From: Flavobacteriaceae bacterium
Lineage (GTDB): Bacteria; Bacteroidota; Bacteroidia; Flavobacteriales; Flavobacteriaceae
Length of the DNA: 64,000 nucleotides
Assembly (NCBI GenBank): GCA_030726725.1
Contig: JANRDC010000031.1
Location: 124,001-188,000, forward strand
Reading direction: 5' to 3'
The position numbers and the translations under genes are program-made. Below are positions 42,543-51,436 of the stretch, piece by piece. The stretch's first letter is position 1; each line of letters begins with the position of its first letter. The notes beneath the pieces were generated by a model. It was not told the origin of the DNA. It was given only the letters and a program-made list of their open reading frames with translations, and did not search any database.

Positions 42543-44996
42543 ATGAATACACACTGCCTCAAGGGCTTGCCCACAAAAGTAACGCTTATCTTCATTTTGG
42601 GGATCATGTTCAGTTGCAGTGGATTAAAAAACATACCTGAAGGCAGTTATTTACTCGATCAACAGACGGTCTTGAACCGCAAAAAAAAAGTGAGCAATGA
42701 CTCTGTACTCGCTTTATTGTCCGCAAAACCCAACAGTAAAATAGCGGGGATTCGCCCTAAACTTTGGCTTTATCAAATTTCAAGGGCACCAAGGGACTTG
42801 CAAGACCAACCTTGGTTGCGAAAAATAGGCCAAGTTCCGGTGTATTATTCCGCTCAAGAAGTAACGCGCAACAGTGCCAAAATAAAAGACTACTTCCAAG
42901 CGCAAGGATATTTTAATGCACAAGTAAAGGACAGTGTCAGCTTCCACCCCAATAAACCGTTGGCAGAAGTGATCTACACTATGGATTTGGGCCGTCCATA
43001 CACCATCGACCAACTTTCTGTACAAACAGACAATGAATTATTGGACAGTTTATATCAAGCGTCCAAAGAATATTCCCATATCGAGGTCGGAAAAAAATTC
43101 AGTGTTGAAGACCTGACTAAAGAACGCGCGAGACTTACCCAATGGTTTAAGAATAATGGCGTGTACCAATTTCAAGAATCTGCCCTATCCTTTAATATCT
43201 GGAGGGATACCACCCATCAAGGGCAAAACAACCAAGTACAGCTCGATTTAACAATCAGTCCGCCTAGGGGCGCGGCTGGAACAGCCGCGCCCCCCTTTGC
43301 GCGCGAGCGTTGGGAAAAAATTCACGTTTTTGTCGGTTTGCCTCCCGGAGTCAATACCCGTGAGACAGACAGTTTAAGCTATGACGGTCTCACTTTCTAT
43401 TACGAAGATAAACTCGGTATTCAACCGCAAATATTGGCTAGGGCAATACCCATAAGACCAGGACAGTGGTACAGCGAAGAAAAAAGAAACCAAACATACC
43501 GATGGATCAACAATTTGGGTACTTTAAGAGCACCTAGAATCGCGGCCGAACCTTCAGGAGACGGCTTGTTGTTCGGACGAATTGATCTGGCACTAAAACC
43601 CAAATATGCCACTGAACTAAACCTGGACTTGACCCACAACAACATCCAGCGTTTAGGTATTGCGTTCAGCGCAGGGGTGTCCGCGCTCAACATCAGCAAA
43701 AGATCTGATATTTTGCGTGTAAACACGCGTGGTTCTATCGGATTATTGGGAGATGCTGTGGGTACGGACCAGAAATTCACCTCTGAATACGGAGTTGATA
43801 TCTCTTTGATACGACCCGAGCTATGGGTACCGTTTGGATTGGGTAAAAACTTGATCAATCAAGACAAAGCGCCCAAGACCAACCTGGTCATCGGTCGCAG
43901 CATTCAAAACAATATCGGACTGGATCGACAAACCTTAAACGCTTCCTGGGGATATCTGTGGAATGCAAAAACCACCTCCCGCCATACTTTTAACCTCATC
44001 GATGTACAATATGTGCGGCACCTCAATCCAGATCGATTCTTTGAAGTTTATCAAAACAGTTATGATCAATTAAACGAACTGGCTCAGGAATGGCGAGATG
44101 ATCCGTCGTTTGTCGATTATTTCGACTCGGCGTCCAATAACTTGACCATCCCACAGGGAACACAAGGGTTTATCGATGCGTTTTTAAGGGATCAATTGCT
44201 CAGCGATCGATACCAAGAGGTATTGCTGATCGAGGAGCGCAGAAAGAGATTGACAGAAAACAACCTGATTTCGAGCACACAGTGGACCTATACCCAAGGA
44301 TTGTCGAACAACTTGAGCGATCCGAGATTTTCCCAATTCAGGGTGCTCTTGGAAAGCGCAGGAGGTCTGCTTTCGCTTGCAGCGCCCTGGGTAGGTCTTG
44401 AAAAAAACGAAGACGGGGTATACAGTTATGCCAAAGTTCCTTTTGCGCAATATGTCAAAACGGAACTGAGCTGGATCAAACACTGGCCCTTAACTCCTAC
44501 ACAAAATCTGGCCTTCCGCGCTTTTGGAGGAGTGGCTATTCCTTATGGAAACGCCACCAACATTCCCTTTACCCGCTCATATTTTGCCGGAGGATCTAAC
44601 GACAACAGAGCTTGGAACGCCTATGCATTAGGTCCTGGAACGACCAGCAACCTCAATGATTTTAACGAAGCAAACTTTAAACTAGCGGCCAACCTGGAAT
44701 ATCGTTTTGGTCTGGCAGGTCCGTTTTTAGGAGCGCTTTTTATCGATGCAGGCAATATTTGGAATTTGCTGGATGATACCACCAATAGAGATGCTCAATT
44801 TATAGGAGTATCTTCTTTAGGCGATCTTGCTGTGGGGACTGGAGGAGGATTGCGCTACGATTTTGGCTACTTTCTGTTCCGGCTTGATTGGGGATTTAAG
44901 GCCCATAACCCGGGTAACACTCCTGGAAACCGTTGGTTTAAGTCGATGAATTTTGCGAATTCCGTAATAAACATAGGGATAAATTATCCTTTTTAG
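42543..44996 (+). CDS. tamL: TamL, BamA/TamA-like outer membrane lipoprotein
   Basis: An 817-residue Omp85-family protein with a lipoprotein signal (ILGIMFSC, lipidated Cys near residue 25), POTRA-like domains (about 100-300) and a C-terminal 16-strand barrel with the Omp85 FTRSYFAGGSNDNRAWNAYALGPG lid-loop motif and FRLDWGFKAHNPG end. Lipidated TamA homologs (TamL) occur in Bacteroidota and work with TamB in envelope transport or assembly. No tamB follows here; an aldolase gene does. The ATG at 42543 starts the signal; the frame further upstream is antisense to the RNA methyltransferase gene. A GC-rich perfect inverted repeat lies in the POTRA region. Confidence 0.88.
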   Translation: MNTHCLKGLPTKVTLIFILGIMFSCSGLKNIPEGSYLLDQQTVLNRKKKVSNDSVLALLSAKPNSKIAGIRPKLWLYQISRAPRDLQDQPWLRKIGQVPVYYSAQEVTRNSAKIKDYFQAQGYFNAQVKDSVSFHPNKPLAEVIYTMDLGRPYTIDQLSVQTDNELLDSLYQASKEYSHIEVGKKFSVEDLTKERARLTQWFKNNGVYQFQESALSFNIWRDTTHQGQNNQVQLDLTISPPRGAAGTAAPPFARERWEKIHVFVGLPPGVNTRETDSLSYDGLTFYYEDKLGIQPQILARAIPIRPGQWYSEEKRNQTYRWINNLGTLRAPRIAAEPSGDGLLFGRIDLALKPKYATELNLDLTHNNIQRLGIAFSAGVSALNISKRSDILRVNTRGSIGLLGDAVGTDQKFTSEYGVDISLIRPELWVPFGLGKNLINQDKAPKTNLVIGRSIQNNIGLDRQTLNASWGYLWNAKTTSRHTFNLIDVQYVRHLNPDRFFEVYQNSYDQLNELAQEWRDDPSFVDYFDSASNNLTIPQGTQGFIDAFLRDQLLSDRYQEVLLIEERRKRLTENNLISSTQWTYTQGLSNNLSDPRFSQFRVLLESAGGLLSLAAPWVGLEKNEDGVYSYAKVPFAQYVKTELSWIKHWPLTPTQNLAFRAFGGVAIPYGNATNIPFTRSYFAGGSNDNRAWNAYALGPGTTSNLNDFNEANFKLAANLEYRFGLAGPFLGALFIDAGNIWNLLDDTTNRDAQFIGVSSLGDLAVGTGGGLRYDFGYFLFRLDWGFKAHNPGNTPGNRWFKSMNFANSVINIGINYPF
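43267..43293. repeat. Perfect GC-rich 12-bp inverted repeat inside tamL
   Basis: GGGGCGCGGCTG (43267-43278) and CAGCCGCGCCCC (43282-43293) are exact reverse complements around a GAA loop. In frame it encodes an Ala/Gly-rich stretch, RGAAGTAAP, between two POTRA-like segments. The surrounding DNA is much more AT-rich. C-run and TTTGC follow directly. Confidence 0.9.
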
Positions 44997-45010
44997 ACCC
45001 AAATAATTTA

Positions 45011-45018
45011 TACTTTTG
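45011..45018 (+). promoter_or_regulatory. -7 box of the aldolase gene
   Basis: TACTTTTG fits TAnnTTTG, 26 bases before the ATG at 45045, in a short gap after tamL. Only a T-run across the tamL stop is available as -33 element. Confidence 0.5.
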
Positions 45019-45044
45019 CCCCTTATCTAACGAAAAAATAAACC

Positions 45045-46112
45045 ATGGCCCACAACATTCAACCTGGAGTTGCCACAGGAGATCAAGTACAAGCAATTTT
45101 CAAATACGCCAAAGAAAAAGGATTTGCCTTACCTGCGGTTAATGTGATTAGCTCGAGCACCATCAATGGTGTATTAGAAACAGCAGCAGCCCTCAATGCA
45201 CCTGTAATTATTCAATTCTCCAACGGCGGAGCACAATTCAACGCTGGAAAAGGATTGTCCAACGAAAATCAAAAAGCAGCCATTGCTGGTTCTATCGCTG
45301 GAGCCAAGCACGTACACGAGCTAGCTAAAGCATATGGTGTTCCCGTAATTCTTCATACAGACCACTGCGCTAAAAACCTTTTGCCTTGGATTGATGGCCT
45401 ACTCGATGCGAGTGAGGCGCACTTTAAACAAACCGGAAGCCCTTTGTTTAGTTCACACATGATCGATTTATCCGAAGAGCCTTTGGAAGAGAATATCGAG
45501 TTGTGCAAAGAATACCTCAAGCGCATGAGCGCAATGGGTATGACCCTGGAAATAGAACTCGGCATTACTGGAGGAGAAGAAGATGGCGTAGACAACTCTG
45601 ATGTGGATGACTCCAAATTGTACACCCAACCTGAAGAAGTCGCTTACGCTTATGAGGAGCTTTCAAAAATCAGCCCACGATTTACTGTGGCTGCAGCTTT
45701 TGGAAATGTTCACGGAGTATACAAGCCAGGAAATGTGAAGTTGACCCCAAAAATTCTAAAAAACTCACAAGAATACATCAGCCAAAAATACGGTGTAGGA
45801 CACAACCACATCGATTTTGTATTCCACGGCGGATCTGGTTCAACTGTAGAAGAAATTCGCGAAGCTATTGGTTATGGTGTGATCAAAATGAATATTGACA
45901 CCGACATGCAATACGCCTACATGGAGGGAGTGCGCAACTATATCCAGGATAAAAATGCCTACCTTCAAGGCCAGATTGGAAATCCAGAAGGCGCGGATGC
46001 ACCCAACAAAAAATACTACGATCCTAGAACTTGGATTCGCGAGGGTGAAAAGACTTTTGTTGCCCGATTGAAAAAGGCATTTGAAGACTTAAATAACGTG
46101 AATACCCTATAG
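45045..46112 (+). CDS. fbaA: Class II fructose-bisphosphate aldolase
   Basis: Zinc-dependent cleavage of fructose 1,6-bisphosphate in glycolysis and its reversal. The 355-residue class IIA enzyme shows FALPAVNVISSSTINGVLE, the zinc-binding VILHTDHCAKNLLPW, ELGITGGEEDGVDNS (active-site Glu and loop), AFGNVHGVY, and FVFHGGSGST. The length and GGEEDGV insert match the E. coli-type (FbaA). It stands next to accD, which starts 26 bases on; no terminator separates them. Confidence 0.95.
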   Translation: MAHNIQPGVATGDQVQAIFKYAKEKGFALPAVNVISSSTINGVLETAAALNAPVIIQFSNGGAQFNAGKGLSNENQKAAIAGSIAGAKHVHELAKAYGVPVILHTDHCAKNLLPWIDGLLDASEAHFKQTGSPLFSSHMIDLSEEPLEENIELCKEYLKRMSAMGMTLEIELGITGGEEDGVDNSDVDDSKLYTQPEEVAYAYEELSKISPRFTVAAAFGNVHGVYKPGNVKLTPKILKNSQEYISQKYGVGHNHIDFVFHGGSGSTVEEIREAIGYGVIKMNIDTDMQYAYMEGVRNYIQDKNAYLQGQIGNPEGADAPNKKYYDPRTWIREGEKTFVARLKKAFEDLNNVNTL

Positions 46113-46138
46113 CCTCACGACCATTAAAAAATTAGTCT

Positions 46139-46999
46139 ATGACTGCTTGGTTTAAACGCAAAGATAAAGGCATACAAACGGCCACCGAAGAGAAGAAGGA
46201 TACCCCGAAAGGATTGTGGTACAAATCTCCCTCTGGTAAAATTGTGGAAACCGAAGAGTTGGCTTCCAACTTATTTGTCAGCCCTGAAGACGATTACCAT
46301 GTGCGCATTGGCAGCAAAGAATATTTTGAAATACTTTTTGATGACAATCAGTTTACCGAACTCGATGCTGGTTTAACTGCTGTCGATACCCTTGAGTTCG
46401 AAGACACCAAAAAATACGCTGAGCGACTGGAGCAGGCGATTGCTAAAACTGGACTCAACGATGCTGTCCGCACTGCGGCAGGCCCTTCTAAAGGAAAACA
46501 CCTCGTGGTATGCTGTATGGATTTCGCCTTTATCGGTGGTTCTATGGGCGCTGTAGTGGGTGAAAAAATCGTGCGGGGTATCGATCACGCCATTAAAAAC
46601 CAACTTCCATTTTTGATGATTTCAAAGTCAGGTGGGGCCAGGATGATGGAGGCTGCTATTTCCTTGATGCAGCTAGCCAAAACTTCTGCCAAACTTGCGC
46701 AGTTGGCCAAAGCGGGGTTGCCTTATATTTCCCTGTGCACTGATCCCACTACTGGAGGAACAACCGCCTCTTACGCTATGCTGGGAGACATCAATATTGC
46801 CGAACCCGGTGCACTCATCGGATTTGCTGGTCCTCGCGTGGTGAAAGAAGCTACAGGTCAAGATCTTCCAGAAGGGTTTCAAACTGCTGAATTTTTGTTG
46901 GAGCACGGGTTTCTAGACTTTATTACCCACCGCAAAGAATTGAAAAACCAAGTGAATTTATACATCGATTTAATTCAAAACAAGCCTGTACGTAATTAG
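46139..46999 (+). CDS. accD: Acetyl-CoA carboxylase carboxyltransferase subunit beta, zinc finger lost
   Basis: Transfers the carboxyl group from carboxybiotin to acetyl-CoA together with AccA, giving malonyl-CoA for fatty acid synthesis. The 286 residues contain the crotonase-like core: [46 protein letters not shown], and [14 protein letters not shown]. The N-terminal C4 zinc finger of E. coli AccD is recognisable in outline ([10 protein letters not shown] through DYHVRI), but all four Cys are replaced: Ser30, Gly33, Ser48 and Asp51. The subunit should therefore lack zinc, a state I recall from other Flavobacteriaceae. Confidence 0.94.
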   Translation: MTAWFKRKDKGIQTATEEKKDTPKGLWYKSPSGKIVETEELASNLFVSPEDDYHVRIGSKEYFEILFDDNQFTELDAGLTAVDTLEFEDTKKYAERLEQAIAKTGLNDAVRTAAGPSKGKHLVVCCMDFAFIGGSMGAVVGEKIVRGIDHAIKNQLPFLMISKSGGARMMEAAISLMQLAKTSAKLAQLAKAGLPYISLCTDPTTGGTTASYAMLGDINIAEPGALIGFAGPRVVKEATGQDLPEGFQTAEFLLEHGFLDFITHRKELKNQVNLYIDLIQNKPVRN

Positions 47000-47011
47000 G
47001 ATATTTTATTC

Positions 47012-47019
47012 TATATTTG
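47012..47019 (+). promoter_or_regulatory. -7 box of rpsO
   Basis: TATATTTG fits TAnnTTTG in the 73-base gap between accD and rpsO, 53 bases before the rpsO ATG. The leader is long enough for autoregulation by S15, but no pseudoknot was identified by eye. Confidence 0.5.
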
Positions 47020-47072
47020 CACCCTGTTTGAAAACCAATCAGATACATAAAAATCATTAAACCAATATTGGC

Positions 47073-47342
47073 ATGTATTTAAGCAAAGAAGTAAAGACGG
47101 ACATCTTCCAAAAACATGGAGGTGACGCGAAAAACACAGGGAACACAGAAGGTCAAATCGCCTTGTTCACCTTTAGAATTAACCACCTTACTGAGCACTT
47201 AAAAAGAAACCGCAAGGATTTCAACACTGAGCGCTCACTGGTGAAATTGGTAGGTAAAAGGAGAAGTCTTTTGGATTACCTGATCAAGACGGACATTTTG
47301 CGCTACCGCGCCATCATCAAGGAACTCGGTATCCGTAAATAA
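47073..47342 (+). CDS. rpsO: 30S ribosomal protein S15
   Basis: An 89-residue primary 16S rRNA-binding protein. It has the family core GNTEGQIALFTFRINHLTEHLKRNRKDFNTERSL and LVGKRRSLLDYLIKTDILRYRAII. The length is normal. As in many bacteria it is followed by pnp in the same direction, here with an intrinsic terminator in between. Confidence 0.97.
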   Translation: MYLSKEVKTDIFQKHGGDAKNTGNTEGQIALFTFRINHLTEHLKRNRKDFNTERSLVKLVGKRRSLLDYLIKTDILRYRAIIKELGIRK

Positions 47343-47345
47343 CCT

Positions 47346-47372
47346 AAAAGGGAAGCGATGCTTCCCTTTTTT
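47346..47372 (+). terminator. Intrinsic terminator after rpsO
   Basis: AAAAGGGAAGC (47346-47356) pairs with GCTTCCCTTTT (47360-47370) around a GAT loop, and the T-run reaches 47372. It can limit read-through from rpsO into pnp. Confidence 0.9.
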
Positions 47373-47480
47373 GCATTAAAAGCCAACTGCGACGTTTTTC
47401 ACTGGTCACACACAACAACACAACCTGACCGTCCAGCAGACGGGACCAATGTCGAACAACCTTCGGGTAAAACAAAAACA

Positions 47481-49754
47481 ATGATACCAAAAGTATTTAA
47501 ACAAGAAATTCAACTGGGCGATGGCAGAACCATTACCTTAGAAACAGGAAAACTGGCCAAGCAAGCCCACGGTTCTGTCGTGGTTCAATCAGGCAAATGC
47601 ATGTTGCTGTGTACTGTGGTTTCTAACTACGACCAACAAGACATCGATTTCCTACCCCTTACTGTAGATTATCGCGAAAAATTTGCGGCTTCTGGTCGTT
47701 ATCCAGGCGGATTCTTCAAAAGAGAAGCCCGTCCAAGTGATGGAGAAGTGTTGACCATGCGTTTGGTCGACCGTGTTTTGCGTCCTTTGTTCCCTAAAGA
47801 TTACCACGCGGAAACTCAAGTGATGATTCAATTGATGTCTCACGACGAGGAAGTGATGCCGGATGCATTGGCCGGATTGGCTGCATCAGCTGCCATTCAG
47901 TTATCGGACATTCCTTTTGAATGCCCCATCTCTGAAGTTCGCGTAGGCCGCATCGATGGTCAGTTTATCATCAACCCTACCCGTGCTCAGTTAGAAGTTT
48001 CTGACATCGATATGGTGATCGGTGCCTCTGCTGACTCAGTGATGATGGTGGAAGGTGAAATGAAAGAAATTTCTGAGGAAGAGATGGTGGAAGCCATCGC
48101 ATTTGCCCACCAAGCGATTAAAGTTCAGTGTGCTGCACAAGTAGCCCTAGCTGAAGCCGTAGGCAAAAAAGAAGTGCGTACCTATACCCCAGAAGCCAGC
48201 GATGAGGCATTGGCCCAAATCGTCAGAACGCGCGCTTACGACAAAGTATACGAAGTGGCCAGAAAAGGTTCTTCAAAAAAAGAGCGCAGCAGCTCGTTTG
48301 CAGCGATCAGAGAAGAAGTATTGGCCAGTTTTTCTGAGGAAGAACGCGCTGAGAAAAGTGGTTTGATCAAAAAATACTACAGCAAAGCCGAAAAAGAAGC
48401 AGTGCGCGATTTGACATTAAACGAAGGATTGCGTCTTGACGGAAGAAAAACTACCGACATCAGACCTATCTGGTGTGAGGTAGATTATCTACCTTCTACC
48501 CATGGCTCTGCTTTGTTTACCCGTGGTGAAACCCAAGCCTTGGCTACCGTAACCCTCGGAACTTCTAGAGAGGCCAACCAAATCGACATGCCCTCTTTCG
48601 AAGGCGAAGAAACTTTTTACCTACACTATAACTTCCCACCGTTCTCCACTGGAGAAGCTAGACCTATTCGCGGAACATCTCGCCGTGAAGTAGGACACGG
48701 TAACTTAGCACAACGCGCCCTTAAAGGGATGGTTCCTGCTGATTGCCCCTACACTGTCCGCGTGGTGAGTGAGGTTTTGGAATCCAACGGTTCTTCCTCA
48801 ATGGCTACTGTTTGCGCAGGTACTATGGCCTTGATGGATGCAGGTGTTCAAATGACCAAACCTGTATCAGGAATCGCCATGGGCTTGATCACCGACACAA
48901 AATCTGGCAAATACGCCGTGTTGTCTGACATCCTTGGAGACGAAGATCACTTGGGAGATATGGACTTTAAAGTGACTGGAACTGCTGACGGGATTACCGC
49001 TTGTCAAATGGACATCAAAGTAAAAGGCCTTTCTTACGAAATCTTGGTCAGCGCCTTGAAACAAGCTGCCGCAGGAAGATTGCACATCTTGGAAAAACTG
49101 GTAGAAACCATCGAAGCGCCCAGAGCTGATGTAAAAGCCCACGCGCCAAAAATGATCACCACCCGTATCCCTAACGAGTACATCGGTGCCCTGATCGGTC
49201 CAGGTGGAAAGGTGATTCAAGAATTGCAAAAAACGACCAAAACGACCATCGTGATCAACGAAGATCCGATTACCGAAGAGGGTATTGTAGAAATTTTAGG
49301 CACCAACCAGGCAGGTATCGATGCTGTTTTGGCCAAAATTGATTCGTTGACCTTTAAACCAGTAGTCGGTGATGTATATCAAGTTAAAGTGATCAAAATC
49401 TTAGATTTTGGAGCTGTAGTGGAATACTTAGACGCGCCTGGCAACGAGGTGTTGTTACACGTATCCGAGCTAGCTTGGGAGCGCACTGAAAACGTGACTG
49501 ATGTGGTCAATATGGGCGATACTTTCGAGGTGAAATACTTCGGAGTTGATCCAAAAACCAGAAAAGACAAGGTATCTAAAAAAGCACTGGTCCCAAAACC
49601 TGAAGGTTATGAGTCTAGACCTCGTCCAGAGCGCAGAGATAACGATCGCGGTCCCAGAAGAAATGACCGAAGAGACGATCGAAGAGATGACCGAAGAGAC
49701 CGCCCTGAGCGCTCCGACAGAGCACCTCAAAACGACACGCCTCAAGAGGATTAA
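47481..49754 (+). CDS. pnp: Polynucleotide phosphorylase
   Basis: A 3'-5' phosphorolytic exoribonuclease of mRNA decay. The 757 residues comprise RNase PH domain 1 (about 10-145), an all-helical middle domain, RNase PH domain 2 (about 320-560, with [23 protein letters not shown]), a KH domain ([18 protein letters not shown], about 570-625), an S1 domain (about 630-705), and a basic Arg/Asp-rich tail of about 45 residues partly made of tetrapeptide repeats. I chose the ATG at 47481 because [16 protein letters not shown] is the family start; the frame upstream reaches into the rpsO terminator. A strong terminator follows. Confidence 0.96.
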   Translation: MIPKVFKQEIQLGDGRTITLETGKLAKQAHGSVVVQSGKCMLLCTVVSNYDQQDIDFLPLTVDYREKFAASGRYPGGFFKREARPSDGEVLTMRLVDRVLRPLFPKDYHAETQVMIQLMSHDEEVMPDALAGLAASAAIQLSDIPFECPISEVRVGRIDGQFIINPTRAQLEVSDIDMVIGASADSVMMVEGEMKEISEEEMVEAIAFAHQAIKVQCAAQVALAEAVGKKEVRTYTPEASDEALAQIVRTRAYDKVYEVARKGSSKKERSSSFAAIREEVLASFSEEERAEKSGLIKKYYSKAEKEAVRDLTLNEGLRLDGRKTTDIRPIWCEVDYLPSTHGSALFTRGETQALATVTLGTSREANQIDMPSFEGEETFYLHYNFPPFSTGEARPIRGTSRREVGHGNLAQRALKGMVPADCPYTVRVVSEVLESNGSSSMATVCAGTMALMDAGVQMTKPVSGIAMGLITDTKSGKYAVLSDILGDEDHLGDMDFKVTGTADGITACQMDIKVKGLSYEILVSALKQAAAGRLHILEKLVETIEAPRADVKAHAPKMITTRIPNEYIGALIGPGGKVIQELQKTTKTTIVINEDPITEEGIVEILGTNQAGIDAVLAKIDSLTFKPVVGDVYQVKVIKILDFGAVVEYLDAPGNEVLLHVSELAWERTENVTDVVNMGDTFEVKYFGVDPKTRKDKVSKKALVPKPEGYESRPRPERRDNDRGPRRNDRRDDRRDDRRDRPERSDRAPQNDTPQED
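49659..49702 (+). repeat. 12-base tandem repeat at the pnp 3' end
   Basis: Three copies of a 12-base unit (AGAAATGACCGA, AGAGACGATCGA, AGAGATGACCGA) and a partial fourth lie in frame and encode Arg-(Asn/Asp)-Asp-Arg repeats in the disordered PNPase tail. Copies differ at one to three bases. Confidence 0.85.
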
Positions 49755-49759
49755 TCACC

Positions 49760-49794
49760 AAAATGCCCGAAAATTATTTCGGGCATTTTTTTTT
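49760..49794 (+). terminator. Intrinsic terminator after pnp
   Basis: A 13-bp stem (49760-49772 with 49777-49789, core TGCCCG/CGGGCA, four-base loop) is followed by a T-run to 49794, five bases after the pnp stop. Confidence 0.93.
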
Positions 49795-49875
49795 GCAATA
49801 TTTTGTAACCTTTTCGCGTTTTACACGTATAAATAGGGTGCGCTACAAAGTGCACACTTAAACGCCCACTATTCC

Positions 49876-50739
49876 ATGAGACAACTCAAGATTACCAAAC
49901 AGGTAACCAATAGAGAAACTGCATCCTTAGACAAGTATTTACAAGAAATCGGAAAAGTTGATCTGATCACTGCTGAAGAAGAAGTAGAATTAGCACAACG
50001 CATCAAAGCAGGTGACCAACGCGCTTTGGAAAAACTGACCAAAGCCAACCTAAGGTTCGTGGTCTCTGTGGCCAAACAATACCAAAACCAAGGATTGACC
50101 CTTCCGGATTTGATCAACGAAGGAAACCTAGGTTTGATCAAAGCAGCACAGCGCTTTGACGAAACCCGTGGATTTAAATTCATTTCCTATGCCGTATGGT
50201 GGATTCGCCAATCGATTCTTCAAGCCCTAGCTGAACAGTCGCGTATTGTGCGACTTCCGCTCAACAAAATTGGATCGATCAACAAGATCAATAAAACATT
50301 TGCCTTCTTAGAGCAAGCACACGAGCGCCAGCCTTCAGCTGAAGAAATTGCCAAAGAGCTCGATATGACTGTGGAGGATGTAAAGCAATCACTGAAAAAC
50401 TCAGGGCGTCACGTATCCATGGATGCGCCACTGATCGATGGGGAGGATTCCAACCTGTACGATGTACTTCGCTCCGGCGAATCACCCAACCCAGACCGAG
50501 AGCTTATGCACGATTCTCTGCGCACAGAAATCGAACGCGCCTTGGAAACACTGACCCCTCGAGAGGCAGACGTAGTGCGCCTGTATTTTGGTTTGGCAGG
50601 GCAACATTCAATGACTTTAGAAGAAATCGGAGAAACTTTTGACCTGACCCGCGAGCGAGTCCGTCAAATAAAAGAAAAAGCGATTCGACGACTCAAGCAC
50701 ACCTCGAGAAGTAAAATCCTAAAAACGTATTTGGGCTAA
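49876..50739 (+). CDS. rpoD: Primary RNA polymerase sigma factor (short Bacteroidota RpoD)
   Basis: The 287-residue housekeeping sigma factor. It has region 1.2 ([26 protein letters not shown]), region 2 ([39 protein letters not shown] and [27 protein letters not shown]), region 3 (about 130-200), and region 4.2 ([30 protein letters not shown]). Region 1.1 and the long nonconserved segment of proteobacterial RpoD are absent, as in all Bacteroidota; this form reads the TTTG/TAnnTTTG promoters seen across the window. It is monocistronic, with terminators before and after. Confidence 0.95.
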   Translation: MRQLKITKQVTNRETASLDKYLQEIGKVDLITAEEEVELAQRIKAGDQRALEKLTKANLRFVVSVAKQYQNQGLTLPDLINEGNLGLIKAAQRFDETRGFKFISYAVWWIRQSILQALAEQSRIVRLPLNKIGSINKINKTFAFLEQAHERQPSAEEIAKELDMTVEDVKQSLKNSGRHVSMDAPLIDGEDSNLYDVLRSGESPNPDRELMHDSLRTEIERALETLTPREADVVRLYFGLAGQHSMTLEEIGETFDLTRERVRQIKEKAIRRLKHTSRSKILKTYLG

Positions 50740-50743
50740 ACAC

Positions 50744-50769
50744 AAGCCCCTGATTTCAGGGGCTTTTTT
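50744..50769 (+). terminator. Intrinsic terminator after rpoD
   Basis: AAGCCCCTG (50744-50752) pairs with CAGGGGCTT (50757-50765) around ATTT or a tighter loop, with the T-run ending at 50769. It starts 4 bases after the rpoD stop and ends 10 bases before the rpe ATG. Confidence 0.92.
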
Positions 50770-50779
50770 AATGATTGCT

Positions 50780-51436
50780 ATGAGCAAAACACGAATTGCA
50801 CCCTCAGTACTCGCTGCGGATTTTGCCAACCTAGAAAGAGACATCACCATGATCAACCAGTCGTCAGCTGACTGGTTTCACATAGACATTATGGACGGCG
50901 TATTTGTCCCCAACATCTCTTTTGGTATGCCCGTTTTGGCCGCTATAGGCCGTCATGCCCAAAAGCCGCTAGATGTGCACTTGATGATTGTAGACCCTGA
51001 TCGCTATATCGATGTATTTGCCGAGTTGGGAGCTCATGTGCTCAGTGTTCACTACGAAGCCTGTACCCACCTGCACAGAACTATTCAGGCGATTAAAGCC
51101 AAAGGGATGAAAGCAGGTGTTGCCCTGAACCCGCATACACCTGTTCATTTGCTGGAAGATATCATACAAGAGATTGACCTGGTCGTCGTGATGAGTGTAA
51201 ACCCTGGATTTGGGGGTCAAAAATTTATTGAAAACACCTACGAAAAAGTACGCGCGCTCAAAACCCTGATACAGCGCAAGTCCAGCAGCGCGCTTATCGA
51301 AATTGACGGAGGCGTACAATCCGGCAACGCGGTCCAACTGGTCGAAGCTGGCGCTGATGTACTGGTCGCAGGAAATTTTGTGTTCAGCAGTGCTGATCCG
51401 ATTAAAACAATCCAAGAACTCAAAGCATTGGTTTGA
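50780..51436 (+). CDS. rpe: Ribulose-phosphate 3-epimerase
   Basis: Interconverts ribulose 5-phosphate and xylulose 5-phosphate in the pentose phosphate pathway. The TIM-barrel protein shows IAPSVLAADFANLERDI with the catalytic Asp region, WFHIDIMDGVFVPNISFG (metal His and Asp), LDVHLMI, MSVNPGFGGQKF, and IEIDGGVQ. I prefer the ATG at 50780 (MSKTRIAPSV, 218 residues) to that at 50771, which begins on the second base after the T-run of the rpoD terminator; either is possible. Its promoter is unclear: if the terminator is efficient, a promoter must lie inside rpoD. Its stop overlaps the next start (ATGA). Confidence 0.94.
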   Translation: MSKTRIAPSVLAADFANLERDITMINQSSADWFHIDIMDGVFVPNISFGMPVLAAIGRHAQKPLDVHLMIVDPDRYIDVFAELGAHVLSVHYEACTHLHRTIQAIKAKGMKAGVALNPHTPVHLLEDIIQEIDLVVVMSVNPGFGGQKFIENTYEKVRALKTLIQRKSSSALIEIDGGVQSGNAVQLVEAGADVLVAGNFVFSSADPIKTIQELKALV

